Counted from the stretch's first letter, positions 1 to 9,258 are shown. The stretch is 64,000 bases of DNA from Botrimarina mediterranea (GCF_007753265.1 NZ_CP036349.1:1645363-1709362); one strand, 5' to 3'. Numbers and translations are program-made. The notes: generated by a model not told the origin, from the sequence alone.

Positions 1-934
1 TGATCATCGTGATCGCGGCCGGTCCCACCAGCACGACGAAGATTGCCGGGAAGATGAAGATCACCAGCGGGAAGATCAGCTTCACCGCGGTCTTGGCGGC
101 CTTCTCTTCGGCCATCTGACTGCGGCGTGTCCGCATCGAGTCACTTTGCACGCGTAGTGCCTGGGCGACGCTCGAACCGAACTTGTCGGCCTGGATCAGA
201 ATCGCCGCCAATGCCTTCAAGTCATCCACGCCGGTACGCGAGCCGAGCTCCGATAGCACCTCGTTGCGTGGCGAACCCATCTGCAACTGCAAGTTGCACA
301 GGGCGAACTCCTCGGCGAGGACGCCGTAGGATTTGCGCATCTCTTCACTTACCTTCCGCATCGCCTGGTCGAGACCAAGGCCCGCCTCGACGCAGACGAC
401 CATCAGGTCCAGCGCGTCGGGAAGGCCGTAGAAGATGTTGTCCTGGCGCGACCGCTTCATGAACCAGACGGCGACGTCCGGCAGGAAGAACATCACGCCC
501 GCGGCGGCGACCGTGATAATCGCCGCGTCGACGGTCAAACCCTTGGTGAAGTAAGCGGCGCCGCCCCCGGCGAGGAAGCCAAAGCCGAGGCACAACAGCT
601 TAGTTCCGAGGAAGACGCTGATCGAAGACTCGGTGCGGAAGCCGGCATGCGCGAGCCGCTGCTTGAGCTTGCCCGCCTCTTCCTTGGTCTTCGGTTGCAG
701 CGGCGCAGCGATGGTCGGCGTGGCACGCTCGATGAGCTTCGCCATTTTGTCCGATTGCTTGCGTTCACGACCCGCATTGCGACCGCCCGGGTCGCGTAGC
801 TCTTCGAGCCGCTCGCTGGTGCGTTCGTTCCCCGATCCACCAAAGAACTCCAATGCAAACCACATCGCTGCGGCCACCGCGCCGAACACGGCGAGTTTGA
901 CCATCAGAGCGGTGGACATGAGGGCGAGGACCAT
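1..934 (-). CDS. tadC: TadC, Tad pilus inner-membrane platform protein (3' end beyond window)
   Basis: The frame reads leftward off the window edge; 311 codons are visible and no stop is reached, so the C-terminus is missing. It is a GspF/T2SSF-type inner-membrane platform protein that works with TadB and the TadA ATPase to assemble the Flp pilus. A hydrophobic helix lies near residues 6-25 and a pair of helices follows near 105-145. The helical T2SSF core contains LPDALDLMVVCVEAGLGLDQ. The last visible residues are a hydrophobic segment (LIFPLVIFIFPAIFVVLVG). The ATG at 934 touches the palindromic spacer after tadB; an in-frame ATG at 919 is an alternative. It is last in the visible tad gene order, as in other Tad loci. 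Confidence 0.9.
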   Translation of the reverse strand, partial: MVLALMSTALMVKLAVFGAVAAAMWFALEFFGGSGNERTSERLEELRDPGGRNAGRERKQSDKMAKLIERATPTIAAPLQPKTKEEAGKLKQRLAHAGFRTESSISVFLGTKLLCLGFGFLAGGGAAYFTKGLTVDAAIITVAAAGVMFFLPDVAVWFMKRSRQDNIFYGLPDALDLMVVCVEAGLGLDQAMRKVSEEMRKSYGVLAEEFALCNLQLQMGSPRNEVLSELGSRTGVDDLKALAAILIQADKFGSSVAQALRVQSDSMRTRRSQMAEEKAAKTAVKLIFPLVIFIFPAIFVVLVGPAAITMI

Positions 935-1033
935 GAGTCAGCAGTGGGCAGTGGGCAGTGGGCAGGAAAGTTCAGCAGAGAGTGGAGGGGTCCTTGGCAA
1001 GACTGCCGACCGCCCACCGTCCACTGCTGACTC
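935..1033. repeat. Palindromic spacer between tadB and tadC
   Basis: The arms GAGTCAGCAGTGGGCAGTGGGC (935-956) and its near reverse complement (1012-1033) differ at two positions and enclose about 55 bases. The arms are built from a GTGGGCA heptamer. It fills the whole tadB-tadC gap. It could form an mRNA hairpin that tunes expression inside the operon (inference). The tadA-tadB gap holds a related sequence. Confidence 0.75.
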
Positions 1034-1035
1034 CG

Positions 1036-2013
1036 TCATATCCTGATATTCACGATTTTCTGAATGACAACCGCTCCTAACAGCTGCATCACGATTCCGC
1101 CGATGAGCATTTTCTTGCCCAGGTCGTCGGTGAAGAGCAGCATTAGGTAGTCGGGGTTCATACGGTAGACGGCGGCGAACAGTGCGGGCGGCAGCGCTAA
1201 CAGCACGATGCCCGACAGGCGGCCTTCGCCGGTCAACGCTTGGACCTGGCCCCAGATCTTGAAGCGTTCGCGGATGAGGCGGCCGATCTTGTCGAGGATC
1301 TCCGCCAAGTCGCCACCGGTCTGACGCTGCAAGACGACCGCCGTGGCGAAGAACTTGAGGTCGAGGTTTGGGACGCGTTCGGTGAGGTTCTCGAGAGCTT
1401 CTTCGAGCGGCATGCCGAGATTCTGCTCCTCGAAGCAGCGGCTGAACTCCTGGCAGATCGGCGGCGACATTTCGGCGCCAACGAGGTTCATGCCCGCGCC
1501 GAGGCTATGGCCGGCACGCAGGGCGCGCGAGATGAGCTCGAGCGCCTCGGGGAGCTGGGCGGCAAACCGCTTCATGCGGCGCTTCCGCTTCATGATCAGC
1601 CACGCGAACGGGATGAAAACGAAGACGGCTGAACAGATCGGGGCGAACTTGATCGGTAAACCGAGCGTTGTCGGCGCAAAGAAGCCTATCAAGGCCGCTC
1701 CGACGCACGCCATCAGGAACTGGCTGACGCTGAACGACACGTCCGCCTGCAGGAACAGTCGCTCGAGATTCAGGTGGTTGGCGATCGCTTGCTCGAAGGC
1801 GCCGGCGCCGCGGTCCCAAGTCTGGGCCAGCAGTTCGGTGTCACTCTTTCCCTTCTCCTTGCCGCCGCGGCCAAGGCCGCCCTTACCGGTGGTAAGCGCG
1901 CTGAGTCGGTCCTCGACATCGGCTTCTTTGTCGCCCCCCCAAAGCATCGCCACAGCAATCACCAGTCCAGTGACGCCGCCGAAGACCAGAAGGGAGATAA
2001 TGAGGGGAGACAT
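1036..2013 (-). CDS. tadB: TadB, Tad pilus inner-membrane platform protein
   Basis: The product is a 325-residue GspF/T2SSF-family membrane protein of the Flp pilus machine. An N-terminal helix (residues 3-24) is followed by a charged Gly/Lys-rich linker (about 40-60). Paired membrane helices lie near 100-140. The T2SSF core starts at FAAQLPEALELISRALRAGH (about 150) and includes a GGDLAEILDKI motif. Two C-terminal helices end in VVIQKIVNIRI. TadB and TadC are thought to form the hetero-oligomeric platform driven by TadA. It lies between tadA and tadC on the same strand, with palindromic repeats on both sides. The family call is firm; TadB rather than TadC follows from gene order. Confidence 0.93.
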   Translation of the reverse strand: MSPLIISLLVFGGVTGLVIAVAMLWGGDKEADVEDRLSALTTGKGGLGRGGKEKGKSDTELLAQTWDRGAGAFEQAIANHLNLERLFLQADVSFSVSQFLMACVGAALIGFFAPTTLGLPIKFAPICSAVFVFIPFAWLIMKRKRRMKRFAAQLPEALELISRALRAGHSLGAGMNLVGAEMSPPICQEFSRCFEEQNLGMPLEEALENLTERVPNLDLKFFATAVVLQRQTGGDLAEILDKIGRLIRERFKIWGQVQALTGEGRLSGIVLLALPPALFAAVYRMNPDYLMLLFTDDLGKKMLIGGIVMQLLGAVVIQKIVNIRI

Positions 2014-2020
2014 GGGAGTG

Positions 2021-2115
2021 CGCGGTGGGCAGTAGGCGGTGGGCAGTGTTGTGCTTGCAGCAGGCTGGCGGTGACCATCGACTTACTGCCGACTGGCCGC
2101 CGCCCACTGCCCGCT
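2021..2115. repeat. GTGGGCAGT-rich palindromic spacer between tadA and tadB
   Basis: The left side (2021-2048) reads CGCGGTGGGCAGTAGGCGGT and the right side (2087-2115) carries the approximate reverse complement, ending in GCCCACTGCCCGCT. The right arm touches the tadA stop codon. It uses the same GTGGGCAGT building block as the spacer at 935-1033, so the two are probably one repeat family. Confidence 0.65.
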
Positions 2116-3442
2116 AGTCCTGCATCATCACTCGTTCGCGGAACGTGCTGGCGGGGAGGCGGATGCCGGCTTGTTCGAGGCGGTCCATGAAGCTCGGGCG
2201 GATGCCGGTCGAGACGAAGCGGCCGATCGCCTTGCCGTTCTGGTCGACGCCGGTCTTCTCGAAGCGGAAGATGTCTTGCATGACGATGGTGTCCTGCTCC
2301 ATGCCGAGCACTTCGGTAATGTGCGTCACCTTACGAGGCCCACCCTGCAAGCGGTTGGCCTGCACGATCAAGTTCACGGCGCTCGCGATCTGGGTCCGCA
2401 TCGCCTTGATGGGCATCTCGAAGCCTGCCATCATGATCATCGTCTCGATACGGGCGATGGCGTCGCGCGGCGTATTGGCGTGGCAAGTTGTTAAAGAGCC
2501 GTCATGGCCGGTGTTCATCGCCTGGAGCATGTCGAGCGTCTCGCCGCCACGACACTCGCCGATGATGATCCGGTCGGGTCGCATACGCAGCGAGTTCTTC
2601 ACGAGCTCCGTGGCGCTGATGCGGCCCTTGCCTTCGATGTTCGGCGGGCGGGTCTCGAGCCGCACGACGTGGTCCTGCTGGAGCTGGAGCTCCGCGGCGT
2701 CCTCGATCGTGACGATGCGGTCGTCGTTGCTGATGAAGCTCGACAGCGTGTTGAGCAGCGTCGTCTTACCCGAACCGGTACCGCCGGAGATAACGATGTT
2801 TAGCTTGGCCTTCATCGAGGCTTCCAGCAGCATCACCATCTCGGGCGTGAGGCTGCGGTAGTTTAGGAGGTCCTCAAGCTTCAGCGGGTTCGAGCCGAAC
2901 CGTCGAATGGTCACGCTCGGGCCGTCGAGCGCCAGCGGCGGGATGATCGCGTTCACACGCGAGCCATCCGGCAATCGCGCGTCCACCATCGGGCACACTT
3001 CGTCCACGCGTCGTCCAACGCGTGACACGATGCGGTCGATGATCTGCATCAGGTGTTTATTGTCGCGGAACGTCACCTGTGTCTTAACGAGCTTGCCGCT
3101 CTTTTCAACAAAGACAGCCTTCGGACCGTTGACCATGATTTCGCTGATCGACGGGTCCTTCAGCAGCATCTCCATCGGCCCGAGGCCGAAGGTCTCGTCG
3201 AGCACTTCTTCAACGAGACGGTCGCGCTCTTTACGGTTGAGGAGCGTGTCCTCCGAGTCGCACAGGTGCTCGACGACCAGCCGGATCTCACGACGCAGCA
3301 CGTCCCCTTCAAGCTCGCCGACACGTGACAAGTCGAGCTTATCAACGAGTTTCGAATGGATGCGGCGCTTGAGCGTTTCAAACTCGAGGTCCTTCTCCTG
3401 TGCGGAGAGGGCAACCGAGGCGGGGGTGTTGAGTTTTGTCAT
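2114..3442 (-). CDS. tadA: TadA/CpaF secretion ATPase of the Flp pilus
   Basis: The product is a 442-residue type II/IV secretion ATPase that powers Flp pilin assembly. After an N-terminal helical domain (1-100) the ATPase core shows GEC-type signatures: Walker [10 protein letters not shown] at 220-228, an Asp-box/Walker B stretch [12 protein letters not shown] near 295, and the His-box region TTCHANTP. The conserved EIMVNGP and [16 protein letters not shown] motifs of CpaF proteins lie at 100-107 and 153-170. Length and motif order are normal for CpaF. It is cytoplasmic and acts at the TadB/TadC platform. It follows cpaE/tadZ after a 333-base spacer. Confidence 0.96.
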   Translation of the reverse strand: MTKLNTPASVALSAQEKDLEFETLKRRIHSKLVDKLDLSRVGELEGDVLRREIRLVVEHLCDSEDTLLNRKERDRLVEEVLDETFGLGPMEMLLKDPSISEIMVNGPKAVFVEKSGKLVKTQVTFRDNKHLMQIIDRIVSRVGRRVDEVCPMVDARLPDGSRVNAIIPPLALDGPSVTIRRFGSNPLKLEDLLNYRSLTPEMVMLLEASMKAKLNIVISGGTGSGKTTLLNTLSSFISNDDRIVTIEDAAELQLQQDHVVRLETRPPNIEGKGRISATELVKNSLRMRPDRIIIGECRGGETLDMLQAMNTGHDGSLTTCHANTPRDAIARIETMIMMAGFEMPIKAMRTQIASAVNLIVQANRLQGGPRKVTHITEVLGMEQDTIVMQDIFRFEKTGVDQNGKAIGRFVSTGIRPSFMDRLEQAGIRLPASTFRERVMMQD

Positions 3443-3776
3443 TGCGGTGGCGGCAAGCAGTGTTTCGCAAACTCATCTAAACGCCGCTCCCAGAGGGCGG
3501 CGCGGATTTGTCCGCAAAAGCGTAGCTCACCCACGACGCCGCGGCGCGAGAACCGAGGGGAATCGGGCGCCCAACGGAGAGCGCGGCAAAGCCGCTACAA
3601 GCGGTACGCGATCGACCGCCAAGAGAGGGGCGGAAGCATCCGTTAGAAAGTGTGCCGGAATGCTTAAGCGTCCGGAATAGCATTAGGTACACGGATGGCC
3701 CGCAGGTACCTGACGCAACTCCGCGCGTTTACGCGTTTCCGACGCTCGTCCACGGCGAACCGCCAAACGCTGCTTG
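3443..3776. other. Non-coding spacer between tadZ and tadA
   Basis: No convincing gene is present. The one structure seen is a short imperfect palindrome around GCTTAAGC at 3655-3675 (CCGGAAT GCTTAAGC GTCCGG), about 210 bases upstream of tadA. It may be a regulatory or processing site within the tad transcript. No clear promoter was recognised. Confidence 0.4.
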
Positions 3777-5003
3777 TCAGCCTTCTGCGGTCGCTTCTTC
3801 GCCCTTCTTGCCCCAGAGTCCTAGCCAGCTGCGGGACTTCGAGCCTGCGTCGGAGCCACCAGGGACGCGGCAAGTCCCCGTTAGTTCGCGGGCGAGTTGG
3901 GTGATTGACTGCGTCAACGCAGCTTTGGGCGCTTGCTCCAGGAGGGGCACGCCGTTGTTCCGCACTTCGATCATCGTGCGGAAGTCGTTCGGCAATTGCC
4001 AGAAGATCTCTTGACCAAGCGTCGATTCGGCCTTCTTGACGCTGATCGACGCGCCGCCCTGGCCGACGCGGTTGACGATGATCTTCACCTTCTCACGCAG
4101 CGTGCCGCGTTGCTCGAAGGACATCATCAGCCGCACGACATTCCTCAGGCAGGGCAGGTCGAGCTGGGTGACCATCAGCACGTCGTTGGCGAGGTCCATC
4201 GCGTAGAGGTCGAGCTCGTTGTACGCCTTGGATGTGTCTATGATGAGGTGCGTGAAGGTGGCCCGCAGCAGCGAGATCACACGCTGCAAGTCATCGACCG
4301 ACACGAGCTTGGCGTCTTCGAGTTGCACCGGGCGTGGCAGCAAATACACGCCAGAACTGTGCTTGGTCAACGAGCGCTTCAGCAGCGTGAAATCGAGCCG
4401 CGAGATGTTCTGGGCGACGTCGGTGAGCGTGTACTCGGGGATGGTGTCGAGATAGACATCGGCGTCGCCGAGCGCCAGATCTAGGTCAACGACCACGACC
4501 GAGTTGCTCGGGTTGCTGGCAAGTTCGCAGCCGAGATTGATCGCGAGGCTTGTCGAGCCGACGCCACCAGTGCATCCGGCGACGGCGATGACGCGGCAAG
4601 CGCCGGCGCCGCCTGCTTCGCTGCCGAACTTGGTCTTGCCGATTCGCTGGAGCGCCGTGGCGAGGTCGTCGGGGCGCAGCGGCTTGGTGAGGAACTCCTT
4701 GGCTCCCGCCCGCATCGAGCGGAGGATCAGCGCGCCATCGGTCGAGCTGCTGGCGACCAGCAACGCGACTTCGGGCTTGGAGCGAGCTAGCTCCTCCACC
4801 AGCTCGACAGCCTTTTCGGGGTCGGCGTCCATCGAGATGAACGCGACATCCGGGCCCGTTTGCTCGATCACATCCTTGAAAAACGCGTAGCGCGAGCACT
4901 CCGCTTCGAGCCACACGGTGTCCAGGCCCATCAGCGTAGCTTTGAGCGCCTCGCGGTCCCCGTCATTGGGATCGACGATCGCTATTCGAAGCACGTTGGA
5001 CAT
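3777..5003 (-). CDS. cpaE: CpaE/TadZ, pilus localisation ATPase with pseudoreceiver domain
   Basis: This 408-residue protein joins a CheY-like N-terminal domain (about 5-120) to a MinD/ParA-type ATPase (about 135-370). CpaE/TadZ proteins place the Tad apparatus in the cell. The receiver keeps the acidic pocket (DPND, 11-14) and Lys107 (LTKP). The phosphoacceptor position in PDVAFIS is Ser57 rather than Asp, so phosphorylation is unlikely. The deviant Walker A GCTGGVGSTS (143-152) lacks the usual Lys residues, as is common in TadZ proteins. VVVVDLDLALGD is the Walker A'/B region. The C-terminal tail (about 375-408) is Ser/Gly/Lys-rich. It lies between the secretin and the ATPase genes, as expected. 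Confidence 0.93.
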   Translation of the reverse strand: MSNVLRIAIVDPNDGDREALKATLMGLDTVWLEAECSRYAFFKDVIEQTGPDVAFISMDADPEKAVELVEELARSKPEVALLVASSSTDGALILRSMRAGAKEFLTKPLRPDDLATALQRIGKTKFGSEAGGAGACRVIAVAGCTGGVGSTSLAINLGCELASNPSNSVVVVDLDLALGDADVYLDTIPEYTLTDVAQNISRLDFTLLKRSLTKHSSGVYLLPRPVQLEDAKLVSVDDLQRVISLLRATFTHLIIDTSKAYNELDLYAMDLANDVLMVTQLDLPCLRNVVRLMMSFEQRGTLREKVKIIVNRVGQGGASISVKKAESTLGQEIFWQLPNDFRTMIEVRNNGVPLLEQAPKAALTQSITQLARELTGTCRVPGGSDAGSKSRSWLGLWGKKGEEATAEG

Positions 5004-5113
5004 GGGGCAACGACGGAAAGGTGACGACAGCTCGAACGGGCCTGGCGCTAGGCTTGGGGGCTAATAGAAGTTAGCTCATTCCCGGTGACGCGTCGGCGAA
5101 AAGGCCGAGGATG

Positions 5114-6946
5114 TCACTCTTCGTCATAACCCACTGGACCGATCAAACCGGAATCGCTGACCGTCGTCATCGGTTTGATGGCCGAGGGTTGGTAAGGCCG
5201 AGCCGCCTGACGCACCAAGCCCTGCGGCGTCGAGGCGCGGTAGTGGACCGGTGGGCCGGTCCGGGTCGGCTCGTCGGCGCCTTCTGTTGTGGGCGCCGGC
5301 GAGTTTGACCCGCTGTGATAGAAGCTCGGGCCTTGTTGCATGGAGGCGCCTTCGGCAGGAACCGCTTCGGCCGGGTAGGGCGCCATCTCGGGCGTCGGCC
5401 CGTAGCTCGTCGGCGAGTCGAATTGCTGTGACGGGGTCATGCGGCCGCCTGCTTGGCCGTTCACCAACTGCCGCGGCGGGCCGGGGAATCCACCCGCGAC
5501 GCAGGGCGGGCACGAACCACAGCCTCCGTTGACACAGGGCCCACAGGTGTTCGGGACTTCAACCTTGCCGTCGATGTACAGGTCGCAGTCACTGGGCGAG
5601 ACGGTGCCCATGCCCGGACCACACGGCGGCACCTCGTACGGGTCCATCGCATCGACCAATTCAGGCGTCACCAAGATAAGCAGCTCTACCTCTTCGGAGT
5701 CGTCAAGCGTACTCCGGAAGGGGACGCCCAGAATGGGGATGTCGGCAAGCAGGGGAATGCCACGGTTCGACGTCGCGCTGCGCTGCTGGATGAGACCGGC
5801 CACAGCAAAGGTCTGGCCTGCGTTCATTTCCACCGCCGTGTCCGCCATCCGATCCTTGATGCCGGGAATCGTCGTACCGCTAATCGCAATCGAGTTGGAG
5901 TAGTCCAGGTCGCTCACACTCGGCCGTACTTCAAGCCGGATCTTTCCGTTCCCGAGAACGATAGGCAGGAAGTCGACCTGGGTCCCAAACTCTTTGTACT
6001 CGATGGCAATGGTGCCCAAGCCTTGCGGCACGGGAATCGGAATCTGTCCACCGGACCGGAACGTTGCGGGGCGCCCGCTGACAGCCGCGATGTTCGGCTC
6101 GGCGAGGATCTTCGCTACGTTCTTCTCTTGTAAGGCGCGAATGAACCCGAACAGCGCGTCCGACCCATCGGTAACCGCGAATTCGACGGTCTGGCCAGCG
6201 GTGTCGGAAATCACCTTGGCGCCAGCGACGCCCTGGACCAAGCCCGCGGGGTTGCCCGCAGTGCCGATGTTGTTAAGCAGGCCGGACACGCTCGTCCCGA
6301 AGTATCCGTGATTACCGGCAGTCGCGATATCGACGCCTAGCTGGCGGAGCTTGGTGCGGCTCACCTCGTAGATCTTGACCTTCAACAGCACCTGTTGGAC
6401 GCCGCCCACGGAGATGTTGTTGATTACTTTAGGGGCGTAGTCTTCGGCAAGCTGACGGATCGGATCGACGTAGTCGGGACGATCGATGAAGCCTGTCAGC
6501 ACGAGGCTGTTGCTGTAGCGGTAGACGCGAACCGACGAGTGTGGGAACTGTGTCGCCAGGGCATGCTCCAGTTCGCGGACATCGCCGTAGATGAAGACAT
6601 CCACCGTGTGGATCTCGCCGTCTTCGTCCCACAGGTTGACCTGAGTGACGCCGGCTTTCTTCGCCGAGACCTGGATCTCTGTCGCCGACAGCGGCGTGAC
6701 GGCCAGGAGCTCGGGGTTGTTGACCTGAACCTTGGGGATCTTCTTGTCGAGCGTGAGGATCCGACTCGTATTGGTCGTGATCTCCATGCGGTCGGTTGTG
6801 TTCTCGATCCGGCGCACGACCGAACCGTTATCGGTCATTTGGCCGACCGCAACCTGGGGCGCCGTCGTGAAACACACTGCGCTTAGCGAGAGCGCGAGCA
6901 CGCGCCGCAACGAGCGGAGCATCTGGCTGGCGGTGAGGTCGTACAT
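5114..6946 (-). CDS. cpaC: CpaC/RcpA outer-membrane secretin with Cys-rich tail
   Basis: This 610-residue protein forms the outer-membrane channel of the Flp pilus. It has an N-terminal signal peptide (about 8-35), then the pilus-secretin N-terminal domain (about 48-115, with SRILTLDKKIPKVQVNNPE) and a BON-like stretch (about 120-185). The secretin domain spans about 190-430 and ends in the hallmark VPFRSTLDDSEEVELLILVT. Beyond it is an unusual 180-residue tail. The first part (about 437-490) has seven cysteines in CGPGMG, SDC and CGPCVNGGCGSCPPC patterns; the rest is Pro/Ser/Gly-rich. It sits between cpaB and cpaE. The tail could crosslink or anchor the ring (inference). Confidence 0.93.
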   Translation of the reverse strand: MYDLTASQMLRSLRRVLALSLSAVCFTTAPQVAVGQMTDNGSVVRRIENTTDRMEITTNTSRILTLDKKIPKVQVNNPELLAVTPLSATEIQVSAKKAGVTQVNLWDEDGEIHTVDVFIYGDVRELEHALATQFPHSSVRVYRYSNSLVLTGFIDRPDYVDPIRQLAEDYAPKVINNISVGGVQQVLLKVKIYEVSRTKLRQLGVDIATAGNHGYFGTSVSGLLNNIGTAGNPAGLVQGVAGAKVISDTAGQTVEFAVTDGSDALFGFIRALQEKNVAKILAEPNIAAVSGRPATFRSGGQIPIPVPQGLGTIAIEYKEFGTQVDFLPIVLGNGKIRLEVRPSVSDLDYSNSIAISGTTIPGIKDRMADTAVEMNAGQTFAVAGLIQQRSATSNRGIPLLADIPILGVPFRSTLDDSEEVELLILVTPELVDAMDPYEVPPCGPGMGTVSPSDCDLYIDGKVEVPNTCGPCVNGGCGSCPPCVAGGFPGPPRQLVNGQAGGRMTPSQQFDSPTSYGPTPEMAPYPAEAVPAEGASMQQGPSFYHSGSNSPAPTTEGADEPTRTGPPVHYRASTPQGLVRQAARPYQPSAIKPMTTVSDSGLIGPVGYDEE

Positions 6947-7109
6947 CCTTGTACTTTCCTGTTGCGGCGCCGCGTTGCGACGCCTGGGCCGTCGCCTAGG
7001 CGACAGCCTTCCCCCGATTGTTTACGCTCGGCCGAACCGATCCCTGGTCCGCCCGACCCCTTCGCGTCTGCTTAAACTCTCGCTTCGGCGGGCACACGGC
7101 CCGTCGCGA

Positions 7110-8183
7110 TTACTTCAGTTCTTCGAGCTGGATTGGGAAGTCCGGGGGGGCGCCCGCGCCGCCCGCGTCCTTCTTCTCCCCGCCGAAGTCGATCTTTCCG
7201 TCATTGGTGAAGCTCACCGGTGCGCCGGCCGTTTTTGGACGACTGCCCGCAAAGGCCTCGGTGGCGCCACGCAGCGGCGCCCCGGTCCGCCGGTCGAAGT
7301 GCATCGTCGAGACCTCTTCGGCCTGGACGATGGTCATCTCAAACGGCGGAACTTCCTTCGACGCTTGAGACATCATGCCGACGACCGTGTCGAACAGGCT
7401 TGGTTTCTGGACTTTTTCGGCGTCGCGATTTTGCTCATCGACGCGGGTATTCCGATCGCTGCGGGTGCCGAGGATGTCCTCGATCGTCACCTCGACCATC
7501 GCCGAGGCCGATTCGTCGTTCGGGTTCCGCGGGATCAGGCTCAGTTCACCCAGGTTCTGGGCGAGGTCGAGCTTGCTCGCTTGTTCGGGGGTCACCAACA
7601 ACGACACCGTCTTGGGGATCGCCCGGGCGTCTTCACCTTCGGCGGTCCGCTGAACGGCTTGCTCGATGGCGAAGACGCGGATGTTTTGGAGGATGACCCG
7701 CGTCGTCGCGACGGGGACGCCGTCACGTTGGCTGGCGGCCATGAACAACTGCACGTCGACGCGGTCGCCGGGGCTCAAGAGGCCCGCGGCGACCTTCTCG
7801 GCGTTCACTGAAATGGTCGAGAGGCGGTAGCCATCCGGGATGTTCGCCACGGGGTCGGCCGTCTCACCCTGCGCTAGCAGCTGCGCTTCGAGGATCGGCG
7901 TGCCGGCGACGATCGTTGTCCGCGGGCGGCGACCTTCCAGGTCTTCTAACTTCGAGATCGAACCTTTCGGCGCCTTGCTGGCTGGCCACTCTTCGAGGGC
8001 AACCATCCCGGCGCCAATCGGGTCGCCCAGGTTGATATTGTGGAGCGCCACATAGATGGGCGTCGTCTCGAGCTGCACCGCGGGGCGGTTGGCGTTGGCG
8101 TCCATGACACGGCTAATGCCGATCGACGCCGCCAGGCCGCAGCCGAGCGCGAGTGCAAGCAGTATGAGCGATTTGGGTCGCAT
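7110..8183 (-). CDS. cpaB: CpaB/RcpC Flp pilus assembly protein
   Basis: The product is a 357-residue periplasmic or inner-membrane protein that supports the secretin. A signal-anchor helix (SLILLALALGCGLAASIGI) lies at residues 4-22. An SAF-type domain follows (about 45-115, VALHNINLGDPIGAGMV, then PGDRVDVQLF), with the RcpC C-terminal domain to about 240. The C-terminal 100 residues are charged and low in complexity. The start at 8183 is chosen because minus-strand GGGGGGAG (8189-8196) sits 5 bases upstream as a Shine-Dalgarno sequence. A GTG at 8198 lies partly inside that site. It is the third gene of the tad cluster. Confidence 0.92.
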   Translation of the reverse strand: MRPKSLILLALALGCGLAASIGISRVMDANANRPAVQLETTPIYVALHNINLGDPIGAGMVALEEWPASKAPKGSISKLEDLEGRRPRTTIVAGTPILEAQLLAQGETADPVANIPDGYRLSTISVNAEKVAAGLLSPGDRVDVQLFMAASQRDGVPVATTRVILQNIRVFAIEQAVQRTAEGEDARAIPKTVSLLVTPEQASKLDLAQNLGELSLIPRNPNDESASAMVEVTIEDILGTRSDRNTRVDEQNRDAEKVQKPSLFDTVVGMMSQASKEVPPFEMTIVQAEEVSTMHFDRRTGAPLRGATEAFAGSRPKTAGAPVSFTNDGKIDFGGEKKDAGGAGAPPDFPIQLEELK

Positions 8184-8299
8184 GTGGTCTCCCCCCACGT
8201 AGCACCGGCGCCCGCTCTACAGAGCAAGCGCCCGGCAACCCGCTGTAAGGCGGGCTTCGTCGGTTACTTCGGCACGACCGGCGCATCCGGTCCAGGAAT

Positions 8300-8360
8300 T
8301 ACAACGAACGGTCAGCAGCTAGCGGTCAGTCGTCAGCGATCAGCTTTCAGCTAGCAGGAG
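8300..8360. repeat. GTCAGC-type short repeat upstream of cpaB
   Basis: The sequence is a run of degenerate GGTCAGC/CGTCAGC/GATCAGC units followed by CAGCTAGCAGG. It lies in the cpaA-cpaB gap and resembles the heptamer-built repeats in the tadA/tadB/tadC spacers. No gene is visible between 8199 and 8434. Confidence 0.4.
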
Positions 8361-8434
8361 CCGCGGCTATTCAACAAGTAGCTCACGATTGGTTCGGACC
8401 AACGTCGATTCTCTGGTCCCTAGCCACTCGTCTC

Positions 8435-9007
8435 TCAAACAAGCATCCCGGCCCAAGCGAAGTAGGCGATGGTCCCGATCGCGATCGGGATGCCATACGG
8501 GAGCAACATCATCCGCGGCTTGCGTTCCTTGGCGATCGCGGCGAGTTGGTCGGGGTCCTTGATAGTGAGGATCTCATTGAGGATCGACCAGAATTGCCCG
8601 TGGTGCTTATCCCAACGGTTCTTGTAAACAACCATGCCGACAGCGATGACCGCTCCGACGATGGCTGTTACGGCAAACGAGTAAGCGGTGTGGGTGCCCC
8701 ACACCCAGGCGCCGATGCCCGCCATCAACTTGACGTCGCCCGCGCCCATTCCGCCGATGGCGTAGGCGGGGAGCAGAAGAGCAAGGCCAACCACGGTGCC
8801 GATCAGGCTGTAGACCAAGCCTTCCCAGCCGGGGTACTCGCTCAGCGTGTAGCTATACACCCAGCCGCTGAGGATCATCGGGAAGGTAATCCAATTCGGA
8901 ACCTTCAGTTGCAGGCCGTCGATCACGGCGGCGACGACCAGCGTCACAGTAACGACCCAAACGGGCCAGTTGGCTTGTAGGGCGTCTGCCAGGTTAGCGA
9001 AGTCCAT
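8435..9007 (-). CDS. cpaA: CpaA/TadV prepilin peptidase (A24 family)
   Basis: This 190-residue polytopic membrane aspartyl protease processes Flp prepilin in the inner membrane. It shows the A24 signature GGMGAGDVKLMAGIGAW around residue 85, containing the GxGD catalytic Asp. The other catalytic Asp is likely in VAAVIDGLQLKVPNWITFP (about 25-45). About five or six hydrophobic helices are visible. The length is typical of the minimal CpaA peptidases that lack the methylase domain. It is the first gene after the flp terminator and lies upstream of cpaB. Confidence 0.93.
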   Translation of the reverse strand: MDFANLADALQANWPVWVVTVTLVVAAVIDGLQLKVPNWITFPMILSGWVYSYTLSEYPGWEGLVYSLIGTVVGLALLLPAYAIGGMGAGDVKLMAGIGAWVWGTHTAYSFAVTAIVGAVIAVGMVVYKNRWDKHHGQFWSILNEILTIKDPDQLAAIAKERKPRMMLLPYGIPIAIGTIAYFAWAGMLV

Positions 9008-9220
9008 GGTCGAGGGCCTGCGCGGCGTTGTCGGAAGGGAGGCTAGTAAGGCGTTGTTGCGGAGCTCGCCGCCTCGGAGAGAATGGCGAGCCGTCGAAAC
9101 GTAGCCCGCGGTGAGTGACGGCGCGGAGACGCCGTAGCTGGGGGCGTGTTTTCACTAGACCGGATAATCGGTGTCACCGGAATGAGAAGGAACCGAACCT
9201 GCAGGCGTCTTTCCACACAC
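9008..9220. other. Non-coding spacer between the flp terminator and cpaA
   Basis: No gene or repeat was recognised. Because a strong terminator precedes it, a promoter for the cpaA-to-tadC transcript may lie here, but no clear -35/-10 pair was found on the minus strand. Confidence 0.35.
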
Positions 9221-9258
9221 AAAAAAACCCGACCGGCCCCAGAGGGACCGGTCGGGCT
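9221..9258 (-). terminator. Rho-independent terminator after flp
   Basis: Read on the minus strand, a GC-rich stem CCCGACCGGTCCC (9256-9244) pairs with GGGGCCGGTCGGG (9240-9228) across a 3-base loop and is followed by seven T residues. It lies 55 bases after the flp stop. It should end most pilin transcripts, giving high pilin levels relative to the assembly genes downstream. Confidence 0.93.
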
